A stretch of 64,000 nucleotides of DNA from Crossiella sp. S99.2 (GCF_023094165.1 NZ_JALMDK010000013.1:62001-126000); one strand, 5' to 3'. Shown: positions 16,942-25,742, counted from the first letter of the stretch. Program-made: numbers and translations. Notes: generated by a model from the sequence alone, not told the origin.

Positions 16942-19900
16942 TCAGCCGGTGCCGATGGCGAAGAGGTGGAGCTGCCGGTCGCTGGGCAGGGTGACACTGG
17001 CGATGGTCTTGCCGGCCGGGGCGTCGAAGGGCGCGGTGGCGAAGACGAACGCCGGTCCGGTGCCACCCGAGGACACGTTGCGGTACTTGGGGTGCGCGAC
17101 CACGGTGTTGCCGAACACCGGGGTGGTGGCGCTGCCCCCGGGCAGCACCCAGTCACCGAAGGACATGTCCGCGGGGGCCGTGCTGCCGTCGGTGAAGGTG
17201 ACCGTCGCGGTCCCCCGGTGGTCGCCATTCGCTGCCGCACCAACAAAAACCAGCCGCTTCGGCGCGCCGGAGAGTGCGACGGTCTGGCCGTCGGCGGCCA
17301 CGTTGTCCGGACGTCCGGCGGGCGCGGCGGGCCAGGTGAACTTCGTGCCGGCGACCTCGACCTGCTTGCCGCCGGTGAGTCCGGCCGCCGCGAGGGCCTG
17401 CCGGGAGTAACTGTTGCCGCCGCCGTCCAGGTTGGCCTGGGATTTGTCGTTGTCGTCGGCGATCCCGGTGTTGCCGTAGCGGGTGACCAGGCTGCCCTCG
17501 GCCGCGACCAGCACGGTGACCGTGCTGCTGACCGTGCGGTGCGCGCCGGTGATGGTCACCGGGATGTCGTAGTAGCCCTCTGGCGCATTCGCGCTGACCT
17601 GGTAGCGGGCCTGGCCGTCGTCGAGCCGGAACCGTTGCGGCCCAGCGACAGTCAGTCCGGCGGGCGGGCTGGTGGCCACGCTCAGCGTGCGATCGTCCCC
17701 GGACAGCCTGCGCGCGTCCACGGTGAACTCGCCGGTGCCACCGGGTCGCACGGTGATCAGGTTGCCGGTACTGGCCAGGAAGTCGTGCTCACCGTCGCGA
17801 TAGGACGGTGGCACCTGGTCGCGCTCGCTGGCCCACTGCTTGTCCGGGGTGGTGGACAGGTCGAAGTCGAGCCGCCCACCGGTGCTGATGAGGTCCCTGG
17901 GCAGGCCGGTGCGTTCGTGCTCGCGGCCGTTGAGGTCCAGGTCCCGCACGTACATCGCGGTGCTGGATGCCTTGGGGGCGCGGATGTCCAGGTCCCGGCC
18001 GGGCAGGTCGAGCACGGCGCGTGGGAACAGCGGACTGTGCACGGCAAGGTCGGAGGTGCCTGGGGTGGCCGGGTAGATGCCCAGCGCGGCCCAGACGTAC
18101 CAGGAGGACTGGGCGCCGAGGTCGTCGTTGCCGGGTTCGCCGTCCGGGGTCGGGCTGAACAGGGTGGTCATGATCTGCCGCACCACCTGCTGGGTACGCC
18201 AGGGCCGCCCGGTGTGGTTGTACAGCCAGGGAATCCCGAACGCGGGCTCGTTGCCCGCCCACATGTAGGGCTGCAACGGACCGGCGTTGAGCTTGGTGGT
18301 GAAGGTGTCCAGCCGCGCCGCCGCCGCGTCCCGGCCGCCCATCGCGGTGATCAGTCCGGCTGGGTTGTGCGGCACCATCCAGGTGTACTGCACCGCGTTG
18401 CCCTCGTCGAACCCGTCCTGGCCGAACCCGCCGGTGGGTGGGATGAAGGCCGGACCGTCCGGGAACCGCCCGTCGCCACCGCGTGGCTGGATGTGCCTGG
18501 TGGCCGGGTTGAACAGGTTCTGCCAGTTCTGCCCGCGCCGCGCGTACTCCGCCGCGGTCTTACGATCGCCGGCCGCCTTGGCCAGCTGGGCGATGGCGAA
18601 ATCGTCCACCGACCACTCCAGGGTGATCGAGGCACCCACCCGGTTGTGATCACCGCGGGCCACCTCGGTGTTGGGCAGGTACCCGCGTTTGACGTACTCC
18701 CCGATCCCCGGCCGCTCCTGGTAGGCCCCCGGTGTGGTGTCCACCGTGGTGGCGCCCTTGATCAGGTAGCGCAACGCGGTCGGCAGGTCGAAATCCCTTG
18801 CCCCGTAAGCATGCAGGTTCGCGATCAGCGGCACCGAGCTGTCCCCGGTCATCTGCGCGGTGTAGTCATTGGCCAGCGGCCAGCGCGGCCACCACCCGCC
18901 CTGTACCGCGTCGTTGACCAGCGACTGGGCCATGTCACTGGCCTGACGCGGCCAGAGCAGGGCGTGCAGCGGGGCGAGGCTGCGATAGGTGTCCCAGTCG
19001 GAGAAATTGGCGTACTGGGTGCGCCCGGCGGGCAGGGTGTGGATGCGGTCGTCGAAGCCGATGTAGCGGCCGTCCACGTCGTTGAACGTGTTGGGGTGCA
19101 TGAGGGAGTGGTAGAGCGCGGTGTAGAAGGTCTTCAGCTCACCGGTGTTCGTACCGGCCACCCGGATCTTGCTGAGTTCCGTCCGCCACTTCTCCCGGGT
19201 CTCCCGCCGGACCTGGCCCGCGTCCCAATGCGGGATCTCCTGCGCCAGGTTGAGTTTCGCCCCGTCCACCCCGACGAAGGACAACGCCACCTTGGCCTTG
19301 ACCTGGGTGCCCGGGAAGCTCAGGTACGCCCCCGCACGCGGCGAGCCGACACTCGCGCTGCCCGGGGTGACGGTGTTCCCGTCCCAGGTTCCCTTGGCGG
19401 TGAACGGCTGGTCGAAGGTGATCGCGTAGTGCACGGTGTACTTGTTCGACTTCCCGCAGAACCTGCCGGTGCTCGCCGACCCGGTGACCGTGGTGTCGTT
19501 CTCGATGGTCACCTGCGCGGCGGAGTTCCCGGACAGGCTCGCCCCGCCCTTGATCAGCACGTGCCCACCGGCCGGGAAGCTGAAGGTGGCCAGCCCGGTG
19601 CGGGTGGTGGCGGTCAGTTCGGCCCGGACCTTGGAGTCCTCCAGGGTCACCGCGTAGTAGCCGGGTTCGGCCTGCTCACTGCTGTGCTGGTACTTCTCCA
19701 CCCGCTCCCAGGGCTTCGCGCCGATCTCCCCGGTCACCGGCAGGATCGGCACATCGCCGAAGGCACTGCATCCCACGCTGGCGTGCGTGAGACTGAAACC
19801 TCGGATCTTGTCGTTGTGGTACTGGTAGCCCGCGTAGGAGCCGAGGGTGTCCGGCGAGAACTGCGTCATCCCGAACGGCACCGAGGGCCCGGGGAAATTG

Positions 19901-20064
19901 TTGATCTCCCCCGCCGCCGCGTTGGCCAGTCCGGTGCCGATGAACGGGTCCACGTAGGCGGTCGGATCGGCGACCAGTGGTGGCGGCGCGGGTTCGGCGG
20001 CCGCCACCACCGGGGCCCCGAACACCAGCGCCGCAGCCATGATCACCAGTCTGTTGGCACGCAC
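16942..20064 (-). CDS. Secreted GH92 alpha-mannosidase
   Basis: A 1040-residue exported enzyme with a Sec signal peptide (hydrophobic MAAALVFGAPVVAAAEPA). The GH92 N-terminal beta domain starts YVDPFIGTGLANAAAGEINN and contains GFSLTHASVGC. The (alpha/alpha)6 catalytic part includes NFSDWDTYRSLAPLHALLWPRQ and GNEPAFGIPWLYNHTGRPW. A C-terminal domain rich in beta sheet follows (ATVTFTDGSTA ... FGNTVVAHPKYRN). GH92 enzymes are calcium-dependent exo-alpha-mannosidases that trim mannans or N-glycans. Start is GTG 20064 behind GGGAGGTCCAC. It probably serves nutrient scavenging. Confidence 0.95.
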   Translation of the reverse strand: MRANRLVIMAAALVFGAPVVAAAEPAPPPLVADPTAYVDPFIGTGLANAAAGEINNFPGPSVPFGMTQFSPDTLGSYAGYQYHNDKIRGFSLTHASVGCSAFGDVPILPVTGEIGAKPWERVEKYQHSSEQAEPGYYAVTLEDSKVRAELTATTRTGLATFSFPAGGHVLIKGGASLSGNSAAQVTIENDTTVTGSASTGRFCGKSNKYTVHYAITFDQPFTAKGTWDGNTVTPGSASVGSPRAGAYLSFPGTQVKAKVALSFVGVDGAKLNLAQEIPHWDAGQVRRETREKWRTELSKIRVAGTNTGELKTFYTALYHSLMHPNTFNDVDGRYIGFDDRIHTLPAGRTQYANFSDWDTYRSLAPLHALLWPRQASDMAQSLVNDAVQGGWWPRWPLANDYTAQMTGDSSVPLIANLHAYGARDFDLPTALRYLIKGATTVDTTPGAYQERPGIGEYVKRGYLPNTEVARGDHNRVGASITLEWSVDDFAIAQLAKAAGDRKTAAEYARRGQNWQNLFNPATRHIQPRGGDGRFPDGPAFIPPTGGFGQDGFDEGNAVQYTWMVPHNPAGLITAMGGRDAAAARLDTFTTKLNAGPLQPYMWAGNEPAFGIPWLYNHTGRPWRTQQVVRQIMTTLFSPTPDGEPGNDDLGAQSSWYVWAALGIYPATPGTSDLAVHSPLFPRAVLDLPGRDLDIRAPKASSTAMYVRDLDLNGREHERTGLPRDLISTGGRLDFDLSTTPDKQWASERDQVPPSYRDGEHDFLASTGNLITVRPGGTGEFTVDARRLSGDDRTLSVATSPPAGLTVAGPQRFRLDDGQARYQVSANAPEGYYDIPVTITGAHRTVSSTVTVLVAAEGSLVTRYGNTGIADDNDKSQANLDGGGNSYSRQALAAAGLTGGKQVEVAGTKFTWPAAPAGRPDNVAADGQTVALSGAPKRLVFVGAAANGDHRGTATVTFTDGSTAPADMSFGDWVLPGGSATTPVFGNTVVAHPKYRNVSSGGTGPAFVFATAPFDAPAGKTIASVTLPSDRQLHLFAIGTG

Positions 20065-20174
20065 GTGGACCTCCCAGCACCAGTCGACAGATCGGAGCTT
20101 TCCGCCCGGGATCAGGTCGTGTCAACGAGTCGGCGGCGGTTCTGACTGGTTCCGGACATCAAGATCAGCGAGGG

Positions 20175-20603
20175 CTACGCCGCGCCTGACCCGGTCACCG
20201 GGACGGCGCTGACACCGGTGTTGACGGGCAGTTCCGCCAGCAGTTCCTTGAGCACCGGGTCGGTCTCGCGGTGGCGCTGCTGCAACGCGGCGACCTTGGC
20301 GGCGAAGTCCGGGTCGTCCTCGTCGGTGATGTCGTATGCCTCGAACCGTTCCAGCAGGCGCATGCCCTCGCGTTCGGTCCTGGTGTGCGCCGGGTGGGTC
20401 AGGTAGTCCCAGTAGGCGTCCAGATCCTCCAGGGCGAACACCGCGCCCCAGTCGAAGCCGCCGCTGCCGAACTCGCGGCCGACGATGTAGGACTTGACCA
20501 CGGGGATCTCCCGGCCCTGGGTGTGCATGAGTTCCAGGGCTTCCTCGATCTGTTCCGGGGTGACGCCGGCCTTCAGCTTGAACCGGTTGCCGTGGTAGAT
20601 CAT
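20175..20603 (-). CDS. Dabb-family (stress-responsive alpha/beta barrel) protein
   Basis: A 142-residue protein starting MIYHGNRFKLKAGVTPEQIEEAL and containing REFGSGGFDWGAVFALEDLDAYWDYLTHPAH, the Dabb ferredoxin-like dimeric barrel. The last 35 residues extend the core. Dabb proteins can be cofactor-free enzymes or stress proteins; no substrate is suggested here. ATG at 20603 follows AAGGAG. It is possibly co-transcribed with the membrane protein and TetR genes upstream. Confidence 0.85.
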   Translation of the reverse strand: MIYHGNRFKLKAGVTPEQIEEALELMHTQGREIPVVKSYIVGREFGSGGFDWGAVFALEDLDAYWDYLTHPAHTRTEREGMRLLERFEAYDITDEDDPDFAAKVAALQQRHRETDPVLKELLAELPVNTGVSAVPVTGSGAA

Positions 20604-20638
20604 CGAATTCTCCTTGTGTCGCAGTGGGTTTACGGGAT

Positions 20639-21244
20639 TCAGCGGGTGGCGGTGGCCAGGCGGCGGTGTTCCAGGACGGTGGCGACCAGGAAGCCGCCAG
20701 CACCGGCGATGGCCAGGGCCCAGAACAGGGCGGGGGTGCCGAGGAAGAGCGAGCCCGCGGAGAGCAGCGCGAGGTAGGCGCCCAGCACGTAGTGCAGCGG
20801 GTTGCCGCGCACCGCGCCCTCGCCCAGGTACAGCAGGCCGACCACAAAACCGGCGCCGGCCGGCCAGAGCAGCGACTGCACGTTCGGCATGTCCGGCAGC
20901 GTGTGCAGGCCGGAGATGAGCAGGAACAGGCCGCCCATGCCGACCACCCAGGCCCCGCCGATCAGCTTGTGCGACAACAACTCCCGGCCGCTCAGACTCT
21001 TCTGGGCACGCAGGGCGGCGGCGATGGCCAGCACGGTGCCCACCAGGAATCCGCCGAGCAGCAGGGTCATCGGCAGCCAGCCGGGCAGCGCGAGCAGCGG
21101 GGTTTCGCCCCGGCTCAGGGCCGCGGCGCCGTGGCCGAGGAGGTAGGCGAGGCCGAAGCCGACGTAGACGGGGCGGCTGTCGATCTCGCCGGGGCGGGCG
21201 GTGCCGCGGGCGATCATCGGGGCGGGGCGGGTGGCGGTGGTCAT
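20639..21244 (-). CDS. Integral membrane protein, unknown function
   Basis: A 201-residue protein with about six hydrophobic helices after a 30-residue cytoplasmic N-terminus (VYVGFGLAYLLGHGAAAL, WLPMTLLLGGFLVGTVLAIAAAL, and others). The start ATG at 21244 overlaps the stop of the TetR gene (ATGA), showing translational coupling. It is probably under control of that TetR protein and could be an efflux or sensor component; no named family is recognised. Confidence 0.75.
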   Translation of the reverse strand: MTTATRPAPMIARGTARPGEIDSRPVYVGFGLAYLLGHGAAALSRGETPLLALPGWLPMTLLLGGFLVGTVLAIAAALRAQKSLSGRELLSHKLIGGAWVVGMGGLFLLISGLHTLPDMPNVQSLLWPAGAGFVVGLLYLGEGAVRGNPLHYVLGAYLALLSAGSLFLGTPALFWALAIAGAGGFLVATVLEHRRLATATR

Positions 21245-21906
21245 GGCTGGGGCCTTTCCGGAGTGGGGAGAGAACAGAGGTGGGACAAGGGAATGGCGAT
21301 GCGCTGGGTGATGTCGGCGGGCCAGGGGAAGGGGGTGCGCACGGCCCGCTGGTGGGCCAGGCCGTGCAGGCCCAGCCACAGCGCGACCGCGTCGGTTTCC
21401 GGGGCCTGGCTGGTGCAGTGGCCCGCGGTGACGCAGTCCCGCAGGATGCGGGTCAGGATGCCCAGGGCTTCCGCGCCGAGGGCGGTCAGCAGGTCGGTGG
21501 TGAGGCCGCCGCGGCCGACCACCGGTTTCCAGGCGCCGTCGAACATCAGGCGGTAGCGCTCGGGGTGGTCGCGGGCGAAGCCCAGGTAGGCCGCGCAGAC
21601 CGCGCGCAGCCGGTGCCGGGGATCCTCGCCCGCCTGCTCGGTGGCGCTCCAGAGGCCGCAGGCCAGCTCGGCGAAGGCCTGGCGCACCACCGCGAGCATC
21701 AGGGTGGGCTGGTCGGGGAAGTGGGGGTAGATCGACGGGGCGGCGATGCCGGCGCGCCGGGCCACGGCCCGCAGGGTGACCGCGCGTTCGTCGCCACCGG
21801 CCTCGATCAGTGCGGTGGCCGCGGCCAGGATCTCGGTGCGGAGCAGGGCGCCCTCACCGCGGCGATTCCTGGCGTGGCAACGCGGTTCGCCGCCGGCGAT
21901 GGGCAT
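21241..21906 (-). CDS. TetR-family regulator
   Basis: A 221-residue TetR protein. The HTH region is ILAAATALIEAGGDERAVTLRAVARRAGIAAPSIYPHFPDQPTLMLAVV. The ligand domain contains YRLMFDGAWKP and a late LWLGLHGLAHQRAVRTPFPWP. It is closely similar along its whole length to the TetR protein at 23058-23696, so the two are paralogues flanking the same oxidoreductase gene. ATG 21906 starts five bases after the oxidoreductase stop. Confidence 0.9.
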   Translation of the reverse strand: MPIAGGEPRCHARNRRGEGALLRTEILAAATALIEAGGDERAVTLRAVARRAGIAAPSIYPHFPDQPTLMLAVVRQAFAELACGLWSATEQAGEDPRHRLRAVCAAYLGFARDHPERYRLMFDGAWKPVVGRGGLTTDLLTALGAEALGILTRILRDCVTAGHCTSQAPETDAVALWLGLHGLAHQRAVRTPFPWPADITQRIAIPLSHLCSLPTPERPQP

Positions 21907-21911
21907 GGCCG

Positions 21912-22952
21912 CTATCCGACGATGACGACTTTGCCCAGCACGGTACGCGATTCCGCGAGAGCCATTGCCGCACCGGCGTCGGCCAGCGGGAACTTCGCCG
22001 CGATCTGCGCGGTGAGCACGCCCTCGTCCAGCAGTCGCAGCACCTGGGTGAGGTCCTCGGCCAGCCGGGCGCGGAAGGTGGCCAGGCTGCGCTTGCCCGC
22101 CCAGAAGTTGTAGAACTTCGCGCTCTTGCCGTTGGGCAGCAGGTGCCACAGCAGCAGGCGCCCGAAGGACTTCAGCACCGGCAGCCGCGAGTTGCCGTCC
22201 TCGTCCTTGGTGGCCGCGGTGCCGTAGGAGACCAGGGTGCCGCCGCGGCGCAGCAGCCCCCAGGACTCGTGCAGTCCGGCGCCGCCGACGTGGTCGAACA
22301 CCGCGTCCACGCCCTGCGGCGCGATCTCGCGGATCTGCCGGTACAGGTCGGGGTCGCGGTAGTCGACCGGGATGGCGCCCAGTTCGCGCACCGAGTCGTG
22401 GTGCCGGGCGGCGGCGGTGCCGATCACCTTGATCCCGGCGTGCCGGGCCAGCTGCACCAGGGTGGATCCGACGCCGCCGTTGGCGCCCAGCACCACGATG
22501 GTCCCGCCCCTGGCCACCCCGGCGGTGCGGTGCAGCATCTGCCAGGCGGTGATCCCGTTGACCACCAGGGTTTCCGCCTCGGCCGGGTCGACCCCGTCCG
22601 GCACCGGCACCAGGTCGGCGGCCTCCAGTACCAGCGAGCTGGCCCAGCCGCCGATCTTGGTCACCGCGGCGAAGCGGCGGCCGATCAGCTTGGCGTCCAC
22701 CCGCGGTCCGACCGCGGTGACCGTGCCGACCACGTCGTAGCCGGGCACGAAGGGGAACGCGGGCTGGTCGTAGTACTTGCCCCGGCGCATCTGCTGTTCG
22801 GCGAAGGACACCCCGGTGGCGTCCATCCGCAGCACGACCTGGCCAGCGGCCGGTGCGGGCAGGTCCCGGACGCGCACCTGGAGGCCGTCGACCTCGACCT
22901 TGGCGGGCAGCACGACCTCGGTGGCGCTGGTGGTGACGGTGTTGGTGCTCAT
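21912..22952 (-). CDS. Zinc-independent medium-chain dehydrogenase / quinone oxidoreductase
   Basis: A 346-residue NADPH-dependent MDR protein. It has a GroES-like N-domain (VSFAEQQMRRGKYYDQPAFPFVPGYDVVGTV) and a Rossmann domain with VVLGANGGVGSTLVQLARHAG. No catalytic-zinc cysteines are present, which points to quinone-oxidoreductase-type chemistry. ATG 22952 follows AAGGAG. It is divergent from a TetR gene and followed by a second paralogous TetR gene, so induction by a reactive carbonyl or quinone is likely. Confidence 0.9.
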   Translation of the reverse strand: MSTNTVTTSATEVVLPAKVEVDGLQVRVRDLPAPAAGQVVLRMDATGVSFAEQQMRRGKYYDQPAFPFVPGYDVVGTVTAVGPRVDAKLIGRRFAAVTKIGGWASSLVLEAADLVPVPDGVDPAEAETLVVNGITAWQMLHRTAGVARGGTIVVLGANGGVGSTLVQLARHAGIKVIGTAAARHHDSVRELGAIPVDYRDPDLYRQIREIAPQGVDAVFDHVGGAGLHESWGLLRRGGTLVSYGTAATKDEDGNSRLPVLKSFGRLLLWHLLPNGKSAKFYNFWAGKRSLATFRARLAEDLTQVLRLLDEGVLTAQIAAKFPLADAGAAMALAESRTVLGKVVIVG

Positions 22953-22976
22953 CTGGGCTCTCCTTCGGCGCTTGAA

Positions 22977-23049
22977 CTTACGACCGTAAGGCTACGCACG
23001 TTCACTTAGTGAGCGCAAGAGCTAACACCTGTAAGTTTTTCTTGTAAGC
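22977..23049. promoter_or_regulatory. Putative TetR operators in divergent spacer
   Basis: The 105-bp spacer between the quinone reductase and TetR genes has a perfect inverted repeat CTTACGACCGTAAG (22977-22990). Two direct TGTAAG copies follow, at about 23030 and 23043, the last just before the TetR start. These share the GTAAG half-site and fit one dimeric TetR protein controlling both directions. This is inferred from position and symmetry. Confidence 0.5.
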
Positions 23050-23057
23050 TCACAGCC

Positions 23058-23696
23058 ATGGACGACGACAGGGACGCACCCAGGCCCGCCCGTGCCCGCA
23101 ACCGCCGCGGCGAGGGCGCCCGCCTGCGCGAGGAGATCGTGACCGCGGCGGTCGCGCTGCTGGACGAGACCGGCGACGAGAGCGCGGTGACCCTGCGCGC
23201 GGTGGCCCGCCAGGTCGGCATCGCCGCCCCGTCGATCTACCGCCACTTCCCGGACCAGCCGAGCATCATGCTGGCCGTGGTGCAGCAGGCCTTCGACGAA
23301 CTGGCGGAACAGCTGCGGGTGGCCAGGGACGCCGTCGATGAACCCAGGGCCCGACTGTTCGCCGTCTGTATGACCTACCTGGGGTTCGCCCAGCTGCACC
23401 CTGGGCGGTACCGCACCATGTTCGGCGGGCTGTGGATGCCCGATCTGGACAACAGCGTGCTGACCGAGAGCGATATGACCGCGCTCGGCCAGGCCAGCCT
23501 GGGCCTGCTCGCCGAGGCACTGGCCGACTGCGTCGCGGCGGATCTGGCCACCAGCACCGACCCGTTCGCCGATTCGGTCGCGCTGTGGCTGGGACTGCAC
23601 GGACTCGCGCACCAGCGGGCGGTCACCGTGGTCTTCCCGTGGCCGGCCGACCTCGCCGAGCGCATGATCACCGCGCTGGCGCACCTGCGCACGTAG
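23058..23696 (+). CDS. TetR-family regulator (paralogue of 21241-21906)
   Basis: A 212-residue protein with HTH IVTAAVALLDETGDESAVTLRAVARQVGIAAPSIYRHFPDQPSIMLAVV and a ligand domain ending VALWLGLHGLAHQRAVTVVFPWPADLAERM. It is nearly collinear with the TetR protein on the other side of the quinone reductase. ATG at 23058. It is probably the direct repressor of the divergent reductase; the spacer carries GTAAG palindromes. Confidence 0.9.
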   Translation: MDDDRDAPRPARARNRRGEGARLREEIVTAAVALLDETGDESAVTLRAVARQVGIAAPSIYRHFPDQPSIMLAVVQQAFDELAEQLRVARDAVDEPRARLFAVCMTYLGFAQLHPGRYRTMFGGLWMPDLDNSVLTESDMTALGQASLGLLAEALADCVAADLATSTDPFADSVALWLGLHGLAHQRAVTVVFPWPADLAERMITALAHLRT

Positions 23697-23730
23697 CCGG
23701 ATCAGCCCGCATTTGATGAGTGACCTAGGA

Positions 23731-23748
23731 TTAGGTTGTGCAACCTAA
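23731..23748. promoter_or_regulatory. Perfect palindrome over a start codon (TetR auto-operator)
   Basis: TTAGGTTGTGCAACCTAA is an 18-bp perfect inverted repeat with 8-bp arms. Its central GTG at 23738-23740 is the start codon of the TetR gene. TAGGAT just upstream could be a -10 box, giving a leaderless transcript. A repressor bound here would block its own transcription start. Confidence 0.55.
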
Positions 23749-24373
23749 ACCGGGGTCGGCCGACCTGAGCTTCACCGAGGCCGCACGCCGGAAGCAGATC
23801 GTCGCCGCCGCGATCGAGACCATCGCCGAACTGGGTTACGCCAAGGCATCCTTCGCCCAGATCGCCCGCCGGGCCGGGCTGAGCAGCCCTGGCCTGATCT
23901 CCTACCACTTCGCGAACAAGGACGACCTGATCGGCCAGGTGGTGGCCGAGGTCTACCGCACCGGCGGCGAGGTGGTGCGTCCGAACAGCGCGGACGCCAC
24001 CTCCGCCTGGTCGGCCCTGCGCGGCTATCTCGAAGGCAGCCTTGCCTTCTACGACACCCACCGCGGCCACCTGCTGGCACTGGTGCGGATCCTGCAGGGC
24101 CACCCCGAGGCACTGAGCCGCTGGGCCGAACCCCGCAACGCCGCCGAACTGGCCGGGCTGGAGGAGGTGCTCCTCCGCGGGCAGCGCGCGGGCGAGTTCC
24201 GCGAGTTCGACCCGCGGACCGTCGCGGTGATCATCCGGCAGCTGCTCTCCGGCGCGCTGCAACACCTGCTGACCCAGCCGGCGGCGGACCTGACCGGCTA
24301 CACCCGTGAACTGGTGACCCTGTGCGAACACGCCGTGGCGGCGCCGCGGCGACGAACCAAGGAGCAGCGATGA
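23738..24373 (+). CDS. TetR-family regulator
   Basis: A 211-residue TetR protein from a GTG start lying within a perfect palindrome. The HTH is IVAAAIETIAELGYAKASFAQIARRAGLSSPGLISYHFANKDDLIGQVV. The C-terminal domain is of the TetR_C_6 style seen in many actinomycete repressors (RGYLEGSLAFYDTHRGHLLALVRIL). No Shine-Dalgarno sequence precedes the start, consistent with leaderless translation. The gene overlaps the next small HTH gene by ATGA. Confidence 0.9.
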   Translation: MQPKPGSADLSFTEAARRKQIVAAAIETIAELGYAKASFAQIARRAGLSSPGLISYHFANKDDLIGQVVAEVYRTGGEVVRPNSADATSAWSALRGYLEGSLAFYDTHRGHLLALVRILQGHPEALSRWAEPRNAAELAGLEEVLLRGQRAGEFREFDPRTVAVIIRQLLSGALQHLLTQPAADLTGYTRELVTLCEHAVAAPRRRTKEQR

Positions 24374-24573
24374 CCTTCACCCCGCAAGAAGACGCCGAGG
24401 ATCTGGCCAAGGTGCTCCGCGAGGCCCGCGACCTGCAGGGGGTGTCCGCCGCGGAGCTGGCCAACCGCACCGGTGTGCGCACCATGGACGTGCTGGAATT
24501 CGAGGCGGCCAGGGTGATCCCGGCCCGGGAGCCGTTCGCGGTGTACATGCGGGCGCTGGGGTTCGAGGCCTGA
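24370..24573 (+). CDS. Small HTH protein
   Basis: A 67-residue protein translationally coupled to the TetR gene (ATGA overlap). The sequence LAKVLREARDLQGVSAAELANRTGVRTMDVLEFEAARVIP fits a lambda-repressor-type HTH. It ends one base before the convergent RES gene. Xre-RES toxin-antitoxin pairs normally share one operon, so calling this the antitoxin would be speculative. Confidence 0.65.
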   Translation: MTFTPQEDAEDLAKVLREARDLQGVSAAELANRTGVRTMDVLEFEAARVIPAREPFAVYMRALGFEA

Positions 24574-24574
24574 G

Positions 24575-25234
24575 TCAGGACGCGGCGGCGAGGGTGTAGC
24601 CGAGGTCGGCGCAGGCCCGGCCCAGGGACAGTTCCAGGCCGGTATGTTCCAGTGGCAGCAGCACATCCGGCTTGCGCGGCAGGGCCGAGGCCGCCGGTGG
24701 GTCCCACAGGCAGATCGCGGGCGCGCCCGAGTCGACCGCCGACTGGTACCAGAGGCCGTCCAGGTCCGGGTCGGCTTCGCGGATGGCGCGGGCCCAGGCC
24801 TGGGTGCGGTTGGTGCTGTCGGACCAGATCGCGGCGGAGGCGCCGACCTTGACCGGCCAGCGGCTGGTCAGGTCGAGCAGGCGCAGCGGGCGGCGCGGAC
24901 GCAGGATGACCAGGTGGCGGGCGTTGGCGTGCCGGTCCACGGTGGCGGTGTCCTGGAAGACCTCGGCCACCGAGGTGCGGGTGGACAGCGAGAAGTACAG
25001 CACGCCCTGGTCGTTGTCCCTGGTGAGCGAGCCGTCCTCGGCGGGAGGGTGCGGGTCGAAGTAGGCGTGCGGCAGTGGGCCGACGGTGCGGAAACCGTTC
25101 CAGCGCTGGGGATGCCGCCCGCCCGCGGCGAAGATCCGCACCAGCCGGGTCGAGGAGCCGACCGCGATCAGGTCCGCGGGCTCGATCGACTGGGCCAGCA
25201 CGGTGGGCGCCGGTGGTGCGGGGAGGCGCGTCAT
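24575..25234 (-). CDS. RES-domain protein
   Basis: A 219-residue RES-domain protein. The conserved Arg (STRLVRIF), Tyr (GVLYFSLS) and Glu (SVAEVFQ) of the NAD-binding/ADP-ribosyl-transfer pocket are present. RES proteins act as toxins that degrade NAD or modify targets, usually neutralised by an upstream Xre antitoxin. No Xre gene precedes it on the same strand. The nearest HTH is the convergent 67-residue protein, so this may be a solitary RES protein with another role. ATG at 25234. Confidence 0.85.
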   Translation of the reverse strand: MTRLPAPPAPTVLAQSIEPADLIAVGSSTRLVRIFAAGGRHPQRWNGFRTVGPLPHAYFDPHPPAEDGSLTRDNDQGVLYFSLSTRTSVAEVFQDTATVDRHANARHLVILRPRRPLRLLDLTSRWPVKVGASAAIWSDSTNRTQAWARAIREADPDLDGLWYQSAVDSGAPAICLWDPPAASALPRKPDVLLPLEHTGLELSLGRACADLGYTLAAAS

Positions 25235-25256
25235 CGTGCTGCCCAGTCTCGCAAGA

Positions 25257-25742
25257 TCAGGCCTCGGCCACCAGGCCGGGGACCTTCTTGTCGGTGTTGT
25301 GCCGGAAGATGTTGACCGCGCCGACCACCGTGTCCGACTCATCGCGGATCGGGAAGACGTTGACCAGCGCCAGCAACCGGGTGCCGTCGGGCTGTTCGCA
25401 GATCACGTCGGCATCGCGCACGGTGCCGCCGTTGTTGGTGACCACGGCGGGCGGGGCCTGGTTGTGCGGCATGACCTCGCCGGAGGGGTAACGCAGCCGG
25501 AACGCGCCGCAGTACTTCTCCGAGGTGCCCAGCTCCGGCGTGCGGCCCCAGGCCGCGATGGCGGCCTGGTTGCAGGTGATCAGGGTGCCGTCGGTTTCCA
25601 GCACGTAGATGCCGACCGGGATGTCGTCAATGGCTTTCTGGTCCGCGAGCAGGCCCTCGGGGGCCAATTTGCCGGACTCCAGGGCGCCCTGGAACTTCAG
25701 GCCGTCCAGTTCACCGCGGGTGATCTTGTCGATCAGGTCCAT
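25257..25742 (-). CDS. PAS-domain signalling protein
   Basis: A 161-residue cytosolic protein with one PAS fold (IDDIPVGIYVLETDGTLITCNQAAIAAWGRTPE ... TRLLALVNVFPIRDESDTVVGAVNIF). There is no output domain, so it may sense a small ligand or redox state and act on a partner. ATG 25742 is preceded by GGAAAGGA. It ends 22 bases before the RES gene start on the same strand, so the two may be co-transcribed. Confidence 0.85.
   Translation of the reverse strand: MDLIDKITRGELDGLKFQGALESGKLAPEGLLADQKAIDDIPVGIYVLETDGTLITCNQAAIAAWGRTPELGTSEKYCGAFRLRYPSGEVMPHNQAPPAVVTNNGGTVRDADVICEQPDGTRLLALVNVFPIRDESDTVVGAVNIFRHNTDKKVPGLVAEA

Noticed and set aside
16966..20145. Plus-strand open frame of over 1000 codons
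   Set aside because: It is a shadow of the GH92 mannosidase; the translation is low-complexity Gly/Arg/Val with no domain.
24370..25234. Classical Xre-RES toxin-antitoxin operon
   Set aside because: The genes are convergent, not co-directional; kept only as a separate finding.
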